Assembly (NCBI GenBank): GCA_902479205.1
Contig: CABSNX010000026.1
Span: 1-14,489 of the forward strand
Length of the DNA: 14,489 bases
Origin: an uncultured Collinsella sp.
GTDB taxonomy: Bacteria; Actinomycetota; Coriobacteriia; Coriobacteriales; Coriobacteriaceae
Reading direction: 5' to 3'
Part shown: positions 7,611-14,489 of the stretch, one piece after another
Layout: each line of letters opens with the position of its first letter
How positions within the stretch are numbered: position 1 is the first letter of the stretch
Program-made: the position numbers and the translations under genes
The notes under the pieces: generated by a model
Told to the model about the DNA's origin: nothing
The model's database searches: none
The model's input: only the letters and a program-made list of their open reading frames with translations

Positions 7611-10600
7611 GTCTGCTCCCTCTCTAGTATCACGTCGCCTGCTTCCTTGAGACGCGCGATGTCGTAGTTCGTGCTTGCCGCGGCATAATCCGGCGGACTT
7701 GTAAATGGATGTGCGATGTAAGAAGTTCGGGTCGTGTTTCCATCGACTTCGACCAGTGCGAGCACAAAGGCATCTGGCCTGTTGAGCGCACACATCACCT
7801 CGTTGTGCGAGACAGTGACCGTAGTGGCGCCCGCGGTGCGACCCTTGACCTCGATCATTCGCAGCGCCGGCCCCTTGGCATGAAGCTCATCGGGCACCAC
7901 GGATTCGATGTCGTAGCCGCAGTTATCTGCGCTTCGATCCCGCGGCGTAAATCCCAGCTCCCGCTCGATAGCCATGACGGCACGCATGCCGGCAAGCTCT
8001 ACCTCGCGCCTGCCTGCCGCACTGGATTCGACGGTAGCATGTGAGTCGCGGGACAGCATGCCAACTGGAATCACAAGCGCGCCGCCCAGCACCCTCGGAG
8101 TCGCGGGAGTGATGGTCTTTTCGCGCTGCAGCTCCGCCAAGCGCATTTGTCTACGGTCGCGCAGATCGTCGGCGCGACGACGAGCATTCAGAGAGCTCAG
8201 GCGTGTCTTCTTGCCTTGCTTTTCTTTCTCCTCCAGCTCCCACGCGCGACCATCCCAATAATTGGCCTCTTCGGTAAGACGCGCGTCAACGGCTCGCTCG
8301 ATCTTCTCGACCTGCGGAATACGACGATTGCGCACCTCTTTGAGGCTCACGGGGAGGATCTCGCGAATGGCGAAATCCATGGCAAGCGCGTCAATGTCAC
8401 CGGCAAGCCACTCCTGCTCAGAAGCGATAGCGTGCGCGGCAGATGCCTCGGACGGAAGAGGACCGCGATAGTCCAAATAGGGCGCATAGCCCGCATCACG
8501 AGCTTCGCCCGCAGCGTCAACTTCAACGAACCTAAACTCTTTGGATACCGTACGCTTGGTGCCATCGGCCAGCGTCGTGTCGTCCTGGACGGAGTTCTCG
8601 ATATAGAGCAAGAGCCTCGGCTTGTCTCCAAAATCTCTATCGTCCACGAGCACACAGCCCCGCTTAAGCGCCGAGCCCATTTGGCCAATCAGCACCTTCA
8701 CCGTTGCATCCAAAAGCGCCTCACCGGGGCATACCAACTCCGCGGGAACGAGTCCAGGACCCTCTTTAGATTCTTTGTCAAAGCAAATACGCTCATAGGA
8801 GGCAAGCACGTGGCTGCATTCGCCGTCCATGCTCATCGAGCGGACCGAAAACGGCACTTCGAGCACCTCGAACCTGCCAGACTCGCGAGATGCCACGCGT
8901 CCTCCCAAGCGCTTCATTGCCGCCATGAAAAATGCCTGGATAAAGTGCGGCTCGAGCTTGCGAGCCTCCATGCGTTCCATGTCCTCGCGAATGGCGCTTA
9001 CGCCGCGAGCGTCCATGACGTCATCGGTAAGCGCATATTCCTTGAGGAGCATTTTGATGGCGCTCGTATCGAGCGATGCATCGACTACCTGGTTGAGCCG
9101 CGCCCGCACTTCGGGGTCATCACCATAGCGAATCGCATCGAGGAGCAAGTCACGGAGCGTCTTGCCTTCAAAGGTAACTCTGCCCAAGATGTCGAAAACC
9201 TTACCGCCCAACGCGGCACGTTCCACCTCGAGCTTGCTGAACAGACGTTGGAATACTTCTCCCTCGCGCGTCTGCGTGGAGACAAGGTTCCACAGATGAC
9301 ATACTTCGGTCTGACCGATGCGGTGAATACGACCGAAGCGCTGCTCGAGTCGATTGGGATTCCACGGCAGGTCGTAGTTGATCATAAGGTGCGCACGCTG
9401 CAGGTTAATGCCCTCGCCGGCGGCATCCGTAGCGACAAGGATGCGCGAGTTCGCATCCTGCTTGAACATTTCCTCGGCACGATGGCGCTCGTCGCGCGTC
9501 ATACCGCCCTTAATGGTGAGCACGGCAGAACGGTCACCCAGGAGGGAGCCAATCTTCCCTGCGAGGTAGTTCAGTGTGTCCTTGTGTTCGGTAAAGATGA
9601 TCAGTTTCTCACGTCGACCGTCCATGCCAAACATATTGGAATCGTCTTGCAGCAGTCGCGAAAGCTCCTCCCACTTACGGTCCTCGCCACTAATGCGAAC
9701 ATCGTTTGCCTTGCGCTCGAGCGTGCGTAAAATCGCGATCTCGGCATCGAGCTCAGCCGCAGTCGCCGCCGCAGAAGCGGTGTCTACGACGTCATCTTCC
9801 ATTTGCTCGTACTCTTCGGAGTCGTAATCGTCCTCGTCAAAATCTCTGGCATCGATGCCCCATTTATCTGTATAGGCGACCTTGCCGCTCGCAACGCTTT
9901 TTGCCTCGGCGAGCTTGGACTCAAGCCGTATGCGGCGACGTCGAAGCGACTGGAAGATGGCCTCGGGACTCGACGCAAGACGACGCTGCAAGATGGTCAA
10001 AGCAAAGCCGACGCTGTTCTTATGCTTGCCACCCAAGCGCTCCGCACGGTTAAACTCCTCGGTGACGTAATGCGTCACCGAGTCATAGAGCTCCTGCTCG
10101 GCAGGAGATAGGTCGTATTCAACTGTGTAGGCGCAGCGTTCGGGGAATAGCGGGCGCCCATCGAACTTGAGCAACTCCTCTTTCACGAGGCGACGCATCA
10201 CATCGGAAACATCGCAGTCAAGCGAAGGTGCGGGCGGAAGGCCCTGAGCCTGGCCGGCAGTGGAGCGCGCCGTAGGATTCTTAACGCGGTTGCCTCCCGC
10301 AAACCGGTCCTTGTCCACAAGCGCCATAAAGTAGCGGAAGTCAGCCGGCTTACCGTTGTGAGGCGTAGCCGTCAGAAGCAACAAGTTTTCGGTTGTGTCA
10401 CCCAAGAGCTGACCGAGCTTATAGCGTTTGGTCGGTTTAAACTCGCCGCCAAAGTTTGTCGCGCTCATCTTGTGGGCCTCGTCGCACACCACAAGATCCC
10501 ACGAAGTTGCCCTTAGCTTCTTTTGGATCTCGTCGTTGCGAGCCAGCTTATCTAGGCGGCCGATACAAAAATCGACCTCGTCGAAGGGGTTCCCAGTAGC

Positions 10601-11167
10601 AGAAGACTCCAGCACATCGTTTGTAAGCAAGCGGAATTTGAGCCCAAACTTTTGCCATAGCTCGTCTTGCCACTGTTCCACAAGATTACCGGGAGCCACG
10701 ATAAGGCAACGCCTAAGATCGCCGCGAGCAATCATTTCTTTTATTAGGAGGCCCGTCATAATGGTCTTGCCTGCACCGGGGTCGTCCGCCAGCACATAAC
10801 GCAGCGGCAAGCGCGGCAGCATTTCCTTGTAGACGGCCGAAATCTGGTGCGGCAGCGGCTCGATAGACGACGTACGAATAGCCAGATAGGGATCGAACAG
10901 ATGAGCCAAGCCTATGCGATACGCTTCGGACACGAGTCGCAGGTCATCGGGGTCGGCATCGAACGCCCAGGCGCTGGACTTTTCGATGATGTATTTATCC
11001 TCGTCTGTATCGAGGAGAGGTTGGTCACCCAGTACGCCCCGGTCCGTCTTGTAGATTACGTTTAAGATGGAATCGCCATGCCATTCGACAGCCTTAATGG
11101 TCACGGGCGAATCCCCCGCGATACCGCGAACGCGTGTACCGGGCGTTATCTCTGCTAGTTTTGCCAT
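7601..11167 (-). CDS. SNF2/DEAD-type helicase with C-terminal DUF3883 domain (helicase of the defence operon)
   Basis: The protein has 1188 residues. A short N-terminal beta domain (LAEITPGTRVRG to about residue 60) precedes the superfamily 2 core. Core motifs are DDPGAGKT (128-135, Walker A), DEAH (229-232), LTATPH (265-270) and, in the second lobe, ATDAAGEGINLQ (569-580) and RFGRIHRIGQ (610-619). An acidic insert lies at 440-466 and a charged helical arm at about 950-1020. Residues about 1056-1150 are a DUF3883 (NO VEIN C-terminal) domain with GYDI (D1086) and IEVKGR (E1106, K1108), the D-x-ExK pattern of PD-(D/E)xK nucleases. The start at 11167 is preferred because the family's N-terminal motif begins there. 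A start at 11197 would add ten residues without a better ribosome site. It is the first gene of the operon. DISARM DrmD proteins share the helicase core, but no other DISARM genes are present. Confidence 0.93.
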   Translation of the reverse strand: MAKLAEITPGTRVRGIAGDSPVTIKAVEWHGDSILNVIYKTDRGVLGDQPLLDTDEDKYIIEKSSAWAFDADPDDLRLVSEAYRIGLAHLFDPYLAIRTSSIEPLPHQISAVYKEMLPRLPLRYVLADDPGAGKTIMTGLLIKEMIARGDLRRCLIVAPGNLVEQWQDELWQKFGLKFRLLTNDVLESSATGNPFDEVDFCIGRLDKLARNDEIQKKLRATSWDLVVCDEAHKMSATNFGGEFKPTKRYKLGQLLGDTTENLLLLTATPHNGKPADFRYFMALVDKDRFAGGNRVKNPTARSTAGQAQGLPPAPSLDCDVSDVMRRLVKEELLKFDGRPLFPERCAYTVEYDLSPAEQELYDSVTHYVTEEFNRAERLGGKHKNSVGFALTILQRRLASSPEAIFQSLRRRRIRLESKLAEAKSVASGKVAYTDKWGIDARDFDEDDYDSEEYEQMEDDVVDTASAAATAAELDAEIAILRTLERKANDVRISGEDRKWEELSRLLQDDSNMFGMDGRREKLIIFTEHKDTLNYLAGKIGSLLGDRSAVLTIKGGMTRDERHRAEEMFKQDANSRILVATDAAGEGINLQRAHLMINYDLPWNPNRLEQRFGRIHRIGQTEVCHLWNLVSTQTREGEVFQRLFSKLEVERAALGGKVFDILGRVTFEGKTLRDLLLDAIRYGDDPEVRARLNQVVDASLDTSAIKMLLKEYALTDDVMDARGVSAIREDMERMEARKLEPHFIQAFFMAAMKRLGGRVASRESGRFEVLEVPFSVRSMSMDGECSHVLASYERICFDKESKEGPGLVPAELVCPGEALLDATVKVLIGQMGSALKRGCVLVDDRDFGDKPRLLLYIENSVQDDTTLADGTKRTVSKEFRFVEVDAAGEARDAGYAPYLDYRGPLPSEASAAHAIASEQEWLAGDIDALAMDFAIREILPVSLKEVRNRRIPQVEKIERAVDARLTEEANYWDGRAWELEEKEKQGKKTRLSSLNARRRADDLRDRRQMRLAELQREKTITPATPRVLGGALVIPVGMLSRDSHATVESSAAGRREVELAGMRAVMAIERELGFTPRDRSADNCGYDIESVVPDELHAKGPALRMIEVKGRTAGATTVTVSHNEVMCALNRPDAFVLALVEVDGNTTRTSYIAHPFTSPPDYAAASTNYDIARLKEAGDVILEREQTWQ

Positions 11168-11255
11168 CACGCGCCCCGCTTTACGAGAAGCAAGCATGCG
11201 TGTCGCAAGATGACGCTAGGATTGTCTATCGAAGGAAGACACTCACCAGCGAGCA

Positions 11256-11264
11256 CCCCCCCCC
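11256..11264. repeat. Run of nine C (G9 in the operon leader)
   Basis: Nine consecutive C occur 89 bp upstream of the helicase start, inside the predicted 5' leader of the operon (about 57-65 bases after the candidate start of transcription). It lies between GAGCAC (11251-11256) and GTGCTC (11282-11287), which can pair to form a hairpin. Length variation could change leader folding. The run length is also open to sequencing error. Confidence 0.85.
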
Positions 11265-11318
11265 GAAGATTTTTCGTCTGAGTGCTCACGAAAAGTCTCC
11301 TGGGTTTTATTGATACCG

Positions 11319-11338
11319 GGGTGAAAGATAATTCACCC
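11319..11338. promoter_or_regulatory. Candidate operator GGGTGAA-N6-TTCACCC
   Basis: Perfect 7-base inverted arms (11319-11325 and 11332-11338) flank the 6-base centre AGATAA. The dyad covers the candidate -10 of the minus-strand operon promoter, where a dimeric repressor would block transcription. No regulator gene is visible in the window, so the cognate protein would have to be encoded elsewhere. There is no T run after it, which argues against a terminator. Confidence 0.5.
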
Positions 11339-11356
11339 TTGTTACAGTTCTGTCTA
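11328..11356 (-). promoter_or_regulatory. Candidate promoter of the defence operon
   Basis: On the minus strand, TAGACA (11356-11351, 5 of 6 to the -35 consensus) and AATTAT (11333-11328, 4 of 6 to the -10) are 17 bp apart. Transcription would start near 11321 and give a leader of about 150 bases before the helicase ATG. Its -10 lies inside the GGGTGAA dyad. This is the best match I found by eye upstream of the operon. A TTGAAA further upstream has no convincing -10. Confidence 0.4.
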
Positions 11357-11418
11357 TTGTCTTTCAATCAGTCTGCTATGTCATGGGGTTTTCTGCAAAA
11401 GGAATCGTTTTTACCTCG

Positions 11419-11445
11419 CGCGGTTTGTTGTTCAACAATGCCGCG
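11419..11445. repeat. Imperfect inverted repeat in the divergent control region
   Basis: CGCGG (11419-11423) and CCGCG (11441-11445) enclose TTGTTG-TT-CAACAA (11425-11438), giving eleven pairs with a small asymmetric bulge. It lies about 165 bp before the divergent gene and just upstream of TATGAT (11462-11467), a 5 of 6 match to a plus-strand -10 that lacks a convincing -35. It may be a second operator or a DNA hairpin. Confidence 0.4.
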
Positions 11446-11545
11446 AATGACGTGAATGCCTTATGATCGCTCCGCGTCGCCGATGCCATTTAGCGCGTTT
11501 ACAGACGCTTTGGCACCTAACGCCCGTTGTTCGATGCGCGCCCTT

Positions 11546-11569
11546 TGCTCAAACGCCTACACTTGAGCA
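11546..11569. repeat. Inverted repeat TGCTCAA-N10-TTGAGCA before the divergent gene
   Basis: Perfect 7-base arms (11546-11552 and 11563-11569) end 38 bp before the ATG at 11608. It could be a regulatory dyad or an mRNA hairpin upstream of the ribosome binding site. Its presence favours 11608 over 11527 as the start, because the longer version would place the dyad inside the coding sequence. Confidence 0.5.
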
Positions 11570-11607
11570 TTACAGGTCAATTCCGCCAACAGGCAAGCGA
11601 GGCTAAC

Positions 11608-13464
11608 ATGCGGTCCGAAAACGAGCAGATTCATTACCGAGCAAAGTTCAGGCTTTCGCCCTATTCGACCACCACGCCCTCAATCGTCGATGCGTATCGT
11701 CAGATCTACGCCTGGGTGCGCGATAAAGAGCAGCGCAAGCGTCATGAGCAGAGCGCCTTTGAGTTTTTGTCGAGCAATAAAAACGTTGCCTTCGATTTTA
11801 TATTTGGAAACCTCAGCTATCCCGTTGGCTATTCTGGAGGCATGACCACGGGCAGCCGCGTGAGCATTTGCACTCGCGCAGCCTTTGATGACAAGCGAGG
11901 CAGGATTCCCGTCGCTTGGGCCTTCGAATATGACGAGCCCGACAGTCACTATCCGTTTCGTCATTGGCACACCTGTATTGGTCTCGAGACCGCCGAGGAC
12001 GACTCATGTCTGGTCAATATCAAAGTCACCTATGCGACCCTGCCCGATTATGTGGGCTGGCCACTGCCAGAACCGGACCTCAATATTCCCCGCATCGCAA
12101 AGGTTCTGTTTTCACTTCCCAATCATCAGGCATGCGTTGGGGAGACAGTCATCAACACATCGTGCACGCGCCTGACGTTTGAGAACTTTGACGCCGAGTT
12201 CTCCGACAACCTTCTGAGCAGCCAGCGCGAGCTCCCTCTGATTCTAATAACCAGCGATGATACCGGTCGATATCCCGTCAAAGATCCCGGCAAGCTCGCC
12301 AATAACCTTATGGGCCTAGCCAACGTGTTTGCCGCCGACGAATCCGATGGTCGGCTCAAATCAAAGCTGTTCAATCTTTTTCTCTACGATACGCCCGCCT
12401 ATCGATACAACTGCCCCAAGTCGTCACTTCGTATTTACCAACCGAACATCAATCTGTCTGACGAAGAAGACGCTCGTCGACACCTCTGCATCAGGCGCGA
12501 TAGGCTGAGCGAGTACGGCAACAAGACATCCACGATACTTAACCGGAGCCTAGGGCGCTCGTTCTTGCGCGGCAGGGGCGATATTGTAGACACGAGCGAT
12601 ATTGCCTGGTACAAATCGCGCCAATCAATTGGGGCGCTACGCAGCCGCATGGCAGAGATGAAACGCCATGCAGAGAATGAAACCGTAGCCGAGGCAAAAC
12701 GCGCCGAAGCGCTTGCCGCCTCGTACAGCCAAGAGGCAATGGACAACCTTAAAGAGCTGTTGTCAAAAGAGACTGCCGACAGGCAGCTCTGGGAGGGGCT
12801 GGCCAACGATTACGCCGACAGCAACGCCGCGTATGAGCAGCGTATTGAGCAACTGGAAAACAGCCTGCTCGAGTTGGATGAATCCGAGAACACGATCGCC
12901 AACTTAAAGTATCGACTCCAAGAGGCGCTGGAGCGAGCCGACCGCTCGGAAAAGCACGTAGCCGCACTCAGAGCAGAAGCATGTTTTGTCGAGGGGCTCG
13001 AGGCATTTCCGCGCACCCTTGAGGACGAGCTTAAGTTTGCCGCGAATCTCTGGCCCTCGCGCATTTTCGTTTTGCCCGAGGCATACGACTCGGCACGCCG
13101 CTATGATTTTGCCGATCTTGACGAGGAATGGCAGATCCTTAAATCCGTAGCGACCGTTATGTGGCAACTCAAGTTTGGGGAGCGCCCGACGACCGGAGAC
13201 CTCTATAGCGAGTTTAGAAATCAGACATCGTTTGACGCCGCCCCAACCGAGACCAAGCTGACTAAAAACGACACCGAGCTCATGCGGCTCCGCCAACGCA
13301 CTTACAACGGTAAGCAGGTTTGCATCTTGCCGCACATTAAGGGCAACGGTCGCAACCGCCGCGACCCATTCCGTCTGCACTTTTGTTTTGACGACGAGGC
13401 ACAGTTAATCGTGATAGGCCACTGCGGCAGTCACCTGCCAACATCAGGAACTGCCAGGCAGTAA
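11608..13464 (+). CDS. Putative defence-associated coiled-coil protein, divergent from the operon
   Basis: The protein has 618 residues from the ATG at 11608, which follows GAGG by 5 bases. An in-frame ATG at 11527 lacks a ribosome site. Residues about 1-325 look beta-rich and globular, with HWHTCIGLET (119-128), LPLILITSD (209-217), KLANNLMGLANV (229-240) and SLRIYQP (263-269). I recall this sort of arrangement in uncharacterised proteins of defence loci but cannot name the family. Residues about 338-455 are a heptad-rich coiled coil. The C-terminus (about 560-618) has RLHFCFDDE, then VIGHCGSHLPT, similar to short ends I recall in other defence-linked coiled-coil proteins. A RelE/ParE-like fold is possible but unproven. 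No signal peptide or membrane segment is visible. It is divergent from the helicase across 440 bp and ends 7 bp before the exonuclease remnant. An accessory or stand-alone defence role is inference from location. Confidence 0.8.
   Translation: MRSENEQIHYRAKFRLSPYSTTTPSIVDAYRQIYAWVRDKEQRKRHEQSAFEFLSSNKNVAFDFIFGNLSYPVGYSGGMTTGSRVSICTRAAFDDKRGRIPVAWAFEYDEPDSHYPFRHWHTCIGLETAEDDSCLVNIKVTYATLPDYVGWPLPEPDLNIPRIAKVLFSLPNHQACVGETVINTSCTRLTFENFDAEFSDNLLSSQRELPLILITSDDTGRYPVKDPGKLANNLMGLANVFAADESDGRLKSKLFNLFLYDTPAYRYNCPKSSLRIYQPNINLSDEEDARRHLCIRRDRLSEYGNKTSTILNRSLGRSFLRGRGDIVDTSDIAWYKSRQSIGALRSRMAEMKRHAENETVAEAKRAEALAASYSQEAMDNLKELLSKETADRQLWEGLANDYADSNAAYEQRIEQLENSLLELDESENTIANLKYRLQEALERADRSEKHVAALRAEACFVEGLEAFPRTLEDELKFAANLWPSRIFVLPEAYDSARRYDFADLDEEWQILKSVATVMWQLKFGERPTTGDLYSEFRNQTSFDAAPTETKLTKNDTELMRLRQRTYNGKQVCILPHIKGNGRNRRDPFRLHFCFDDEAQLIVIGHCGSHLPTSGTARQ
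13421..13462. repeat. Two short palindromes at the island edge
   Basis: ACTGC-G-GCAGT (13421-13431) and ACTGCC-A-GGCAGT (13450-13462) have centres 30 bp apart, and a CTGCC between them (13435-13439) gives further pairing options. They lie in the last codons of the coiled-coil gene. The second abuts its stop codon and ends 9 bp before the point where exonuclease similarity begins. They may form a weak terminator or be part of the recombination boundary. Confidence 0.5.
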
Positions 13465-13818
13465 GGCGCCGCTCCAGCAAACTATCTGGGCGGAGTAGCG
13501 ACCGATCCAATCGTTGAGCCTTTTGATCACCACGTAGAGCGGATCGGCCATCGCGGTGTCCACGGCCGATATCCCCGTAAGCTCGCGAACGGGAAACGCA
13601 ACGCCTTCGGCAAATTCCGTCTGCACAAACTGCGAGAACTCGCCCATAACGTTGCCGTGGTAATCGAGCTTGACGGCGCCGACCTCGATAATCTCGTTGC
13701 GCAGCCCACGGCGCTGGCGCTGTTTTGGCACCGGCGCAAGCTCAAAGTCCAGCACAATCTGGCGCGCAAAGTTCGTCGTATCGATAGCCGAGATACCCGG
13801 CGTCTTTTCAGCTGACAC
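13444..13818 (-). pseudogene. DnaQ-like (DEDD) 3'-5' exonuclease, truncated at the island boundary
   Basis: The GTG at 13818 follows GGAGAAAGG by 8 bases. The 124-residue product has the exonuclease N-terminus: IVLDFELAPVP with the motif I acidic pair D24 and E26, then EIIEVGAVKLD (42-52) and VRELTGIS (77-84), ending near WIGRYSAQIVCWS (104-116). In this family a Ser or Asn then leads into motif II (Asp) and a C-terminal half with motif III. Here the frame instead reads GALLPGSS and stops, inside the end of the convergent coiled-coil gene. At least half the protein, including two metal-binding motifs, is missing, so it should be inactive. The break at about 13471 coincides with the end of the defence block. 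The missing half was not found elsewhere in the window. Confidence 0.8.
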
Positions 13819-14274
13819 GGTTAGGGCCTTTCTCCGTTGCTTGCCGCTTGCTACATAGGCGGCTACATTGCCGTAAGGATAGGCGCTCGTGCGGACACAA
13901 AAGCGGGGCGCAATGCCACGCGCCAGGCACTTGCCACACAGACGGTTCTAAAGGGAACACCGCTCTATTCAAATGGATGAAAAAGATTGAGACCCGGTGA
14001 CTTGAATCAGCGGTCATCCCGGGCCCATCAGAGCTCACAGAGCTCTTGGTTGCTTTGGTCTCGCTTTTCACAGCGTTTGTCGGGCTTTCCGAGGCACTCA
14101 AGCAGCGTTCGAAGCATAACAAGTCGCTACAATTAAGGCTTTGACCCCTTGACCAAGCAACGGCGCTGCCCAGTTCTTCACTACTTGGGCTGCCGTCAAC
14201 TTTATTCTATCCGCGAGCATCTGGTTTACCAAATGGATTTTCGGTAAAGGAAGCACGGCACGCCCGCAAAACCA
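13819..14274. other. Region without a supported gene
   Basis: No frame here combines a start codon, a ribosome site and sensible length. The plus strand has two open stretches lacking starts: 14001-14144 (hydrophobic, with LLVALVSLFTAFVGL) and 14153-14383 (with FFTTWAAVNFILSASIWF), in different frames and separated by stops. They look like remnants of a small membrane protein. A minus-strand frame at 13808-14122 has a composition that is not protein-like. No tRNA or clear terminator was seen. Confidence 0.5.
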
Positions 14275-14489
14275 CTACGCCCCAAGTGCCGCCATGGGAA
14301 TCACCGCTACGCCATCGTCGCGTGTGCAGGCAATGCTCCCCTTTCCAACCACGACCGTCAAAAACACCGGCGCGGCATTCTGAGACGCGCTTTCCGCTTG
14401 AAGGGCGATCCGGAAAGCGCGATCCATTCCGAGCATCACATCAGAGCGCGCTTGGTTATCTCCGCTCGCACATCTCGGCAAACGAAATC
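14275..14489 (-). CDS. Possible C-terminal fragment of an unknown protein running off the window
   Basis: A minus-strand frame is open from the window edge to a TAG at 14275-14277, about 71 codons, with no in-frame stop. Its codons look plausible for this genome (many GCG, GCC, GAT and GTG), and it encodes an amphipathic stretch followed by the beta-like VFLTVVVGKGSIACTRDDGVAVIPM. I do not recognise it. It overlaps the plus-strand hydrophobic stretch at 14153-14383, and at most one of the two is likely to be real. No start is assigned because the gene would begin outside the window. Confidence 0.28.
   Translation of the reverse strand, partial: FRLPRCASGDNQARSDVMLGMDRAFRIALQAESASQNAAPVFLTVVVGKGSIACTRDDGVAVIPMAALGA

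Larger units (their letters stand above)
1404..13464. other. Defence island: three-gene operon plus divergent coiled-coil gene
   Basis: The minus-strand operon and the divergent gene form one block that ends 7 bp before the surviving part of a broken exonuclease gene on the right. The left edge is less certain and lies between 1206 and 1404. No integrase, transposase, tRNA or obvious flanking direct repeat is visible, so transfer by homologous recombination between flanks is more likely than a self-mobile element. The extent given is that of the genes, not a proven boundary. Confidence 0.5.

Noticed and set aside
7611..7793. 61-residue extension of the methyltransferase
   Set aside because: It overlaps the helicase DUF3883 region and precedes the conserved DUF1156 start, which has its own ribosome site.
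8147..9730. 527-residue open frame on the plus strand
   Set aside because: It lies wholly antisense to the helicase gene, whose motifs are intact. Its composition reflects codon bias on the opposite strand and no domain is recognisable.
1404..11167. DISARM or BREX system
   Set aside because: The helicase resembles DrmD, but DrmA, DrmB and DrmC are missing. None of the BREX proteins such as PglZ or BrxC is evident.
11168..11197. Ten-residue extension of the helicase
   Set aside because: No better ribosome site exists and the family-like N-terminal motif begins at 11167. The choice is not certain.
11527..11607. 27-residue extension of the coiled-coil protein
   Set aside because: No ribosome site precedes 11527, and the extension would include the inverted repeat at 11546-11569.
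13808..14122. 104-residue minus-strand frame
   Set aside because: Its composition is not protein-like, it overlaps the exonuclease start, and it shows no ribosome site or domain.

Overview
The window looks like a piece of a Coriobacteriia (Collinsella-like) chromosome. This is inferred from the moderately high GC content, the actinobacterial style of the flanking genes and the DEDD exonuclease remnant. It was not tested by any search. The first 28 bases are not genomic. They match the end of the Illumina Nextera transposase adapter, so the left edge is probably an assembly end and the first gene is cut there.

Left flank (29-1346): the C-terminal part of a single-pass membrane protein, then 339 bp of structured intergenic DNA. 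That stretch holds three 33-bp tandem units with an ACACTTTTCCG core, two strong hairpins, and a leader whose helices could include a pseudoknot and mask the ribosome binding site. A small unrecognised gene (783-1205) follows. A hairpin at 1347-1381 separates it from the convergent defence operon.

Core (1404-11167, minus strand, read right to left): a compact three-gene operon. It encodes an SNF2/DEAD-type helicase with a C-terminal DUF3883 (PD-(D/E)xK-like) domain, a DUF1156 adenine-type DNA methyltransferase, and a DUF499 P-loop ATPase with an N-terminal Swt1-type HEPN domain. The genes overlap by 10 bp or are 18 bp apart. This helicase-methylase-ATPase set matches the anti-phage architecture I recall being called Hma. 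The middle of the methyltransferase gene has markedly lower GC than its ends, which suggests recombination in the recognition region.

Divergent side (11168-13464): a 440-bp control region contains a candidate minus-strand promoter whose -10 lies inside a GGGTGAA-N6-TTCACCC dyad, a run of nine C in the predicted operon leader, and further dyads. A divergent 618-residue protein follows, with a beta-rich N-terminus, a central coiled coil and a small C-terminal domain. It is probably an accessory or independent defence protein.

Right flank (13465-14489): the defence block ends abruptly inside a DnaQ-like exonuclease gene that keeps motif I and loses motifs II and III. This marks an insertion or recombination boundary. 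The last 670 bp hold no confident gene, only hydrophobic reading-frame remnants and a possible partial gene at the edge.

Working model (inference): the methylase marks self DNA, the helicase-nuclease and HEPN-ATPase act on unmodified invading DNA or its transcripts, and expression is controlled from the dyad-bearing divergent promoter.
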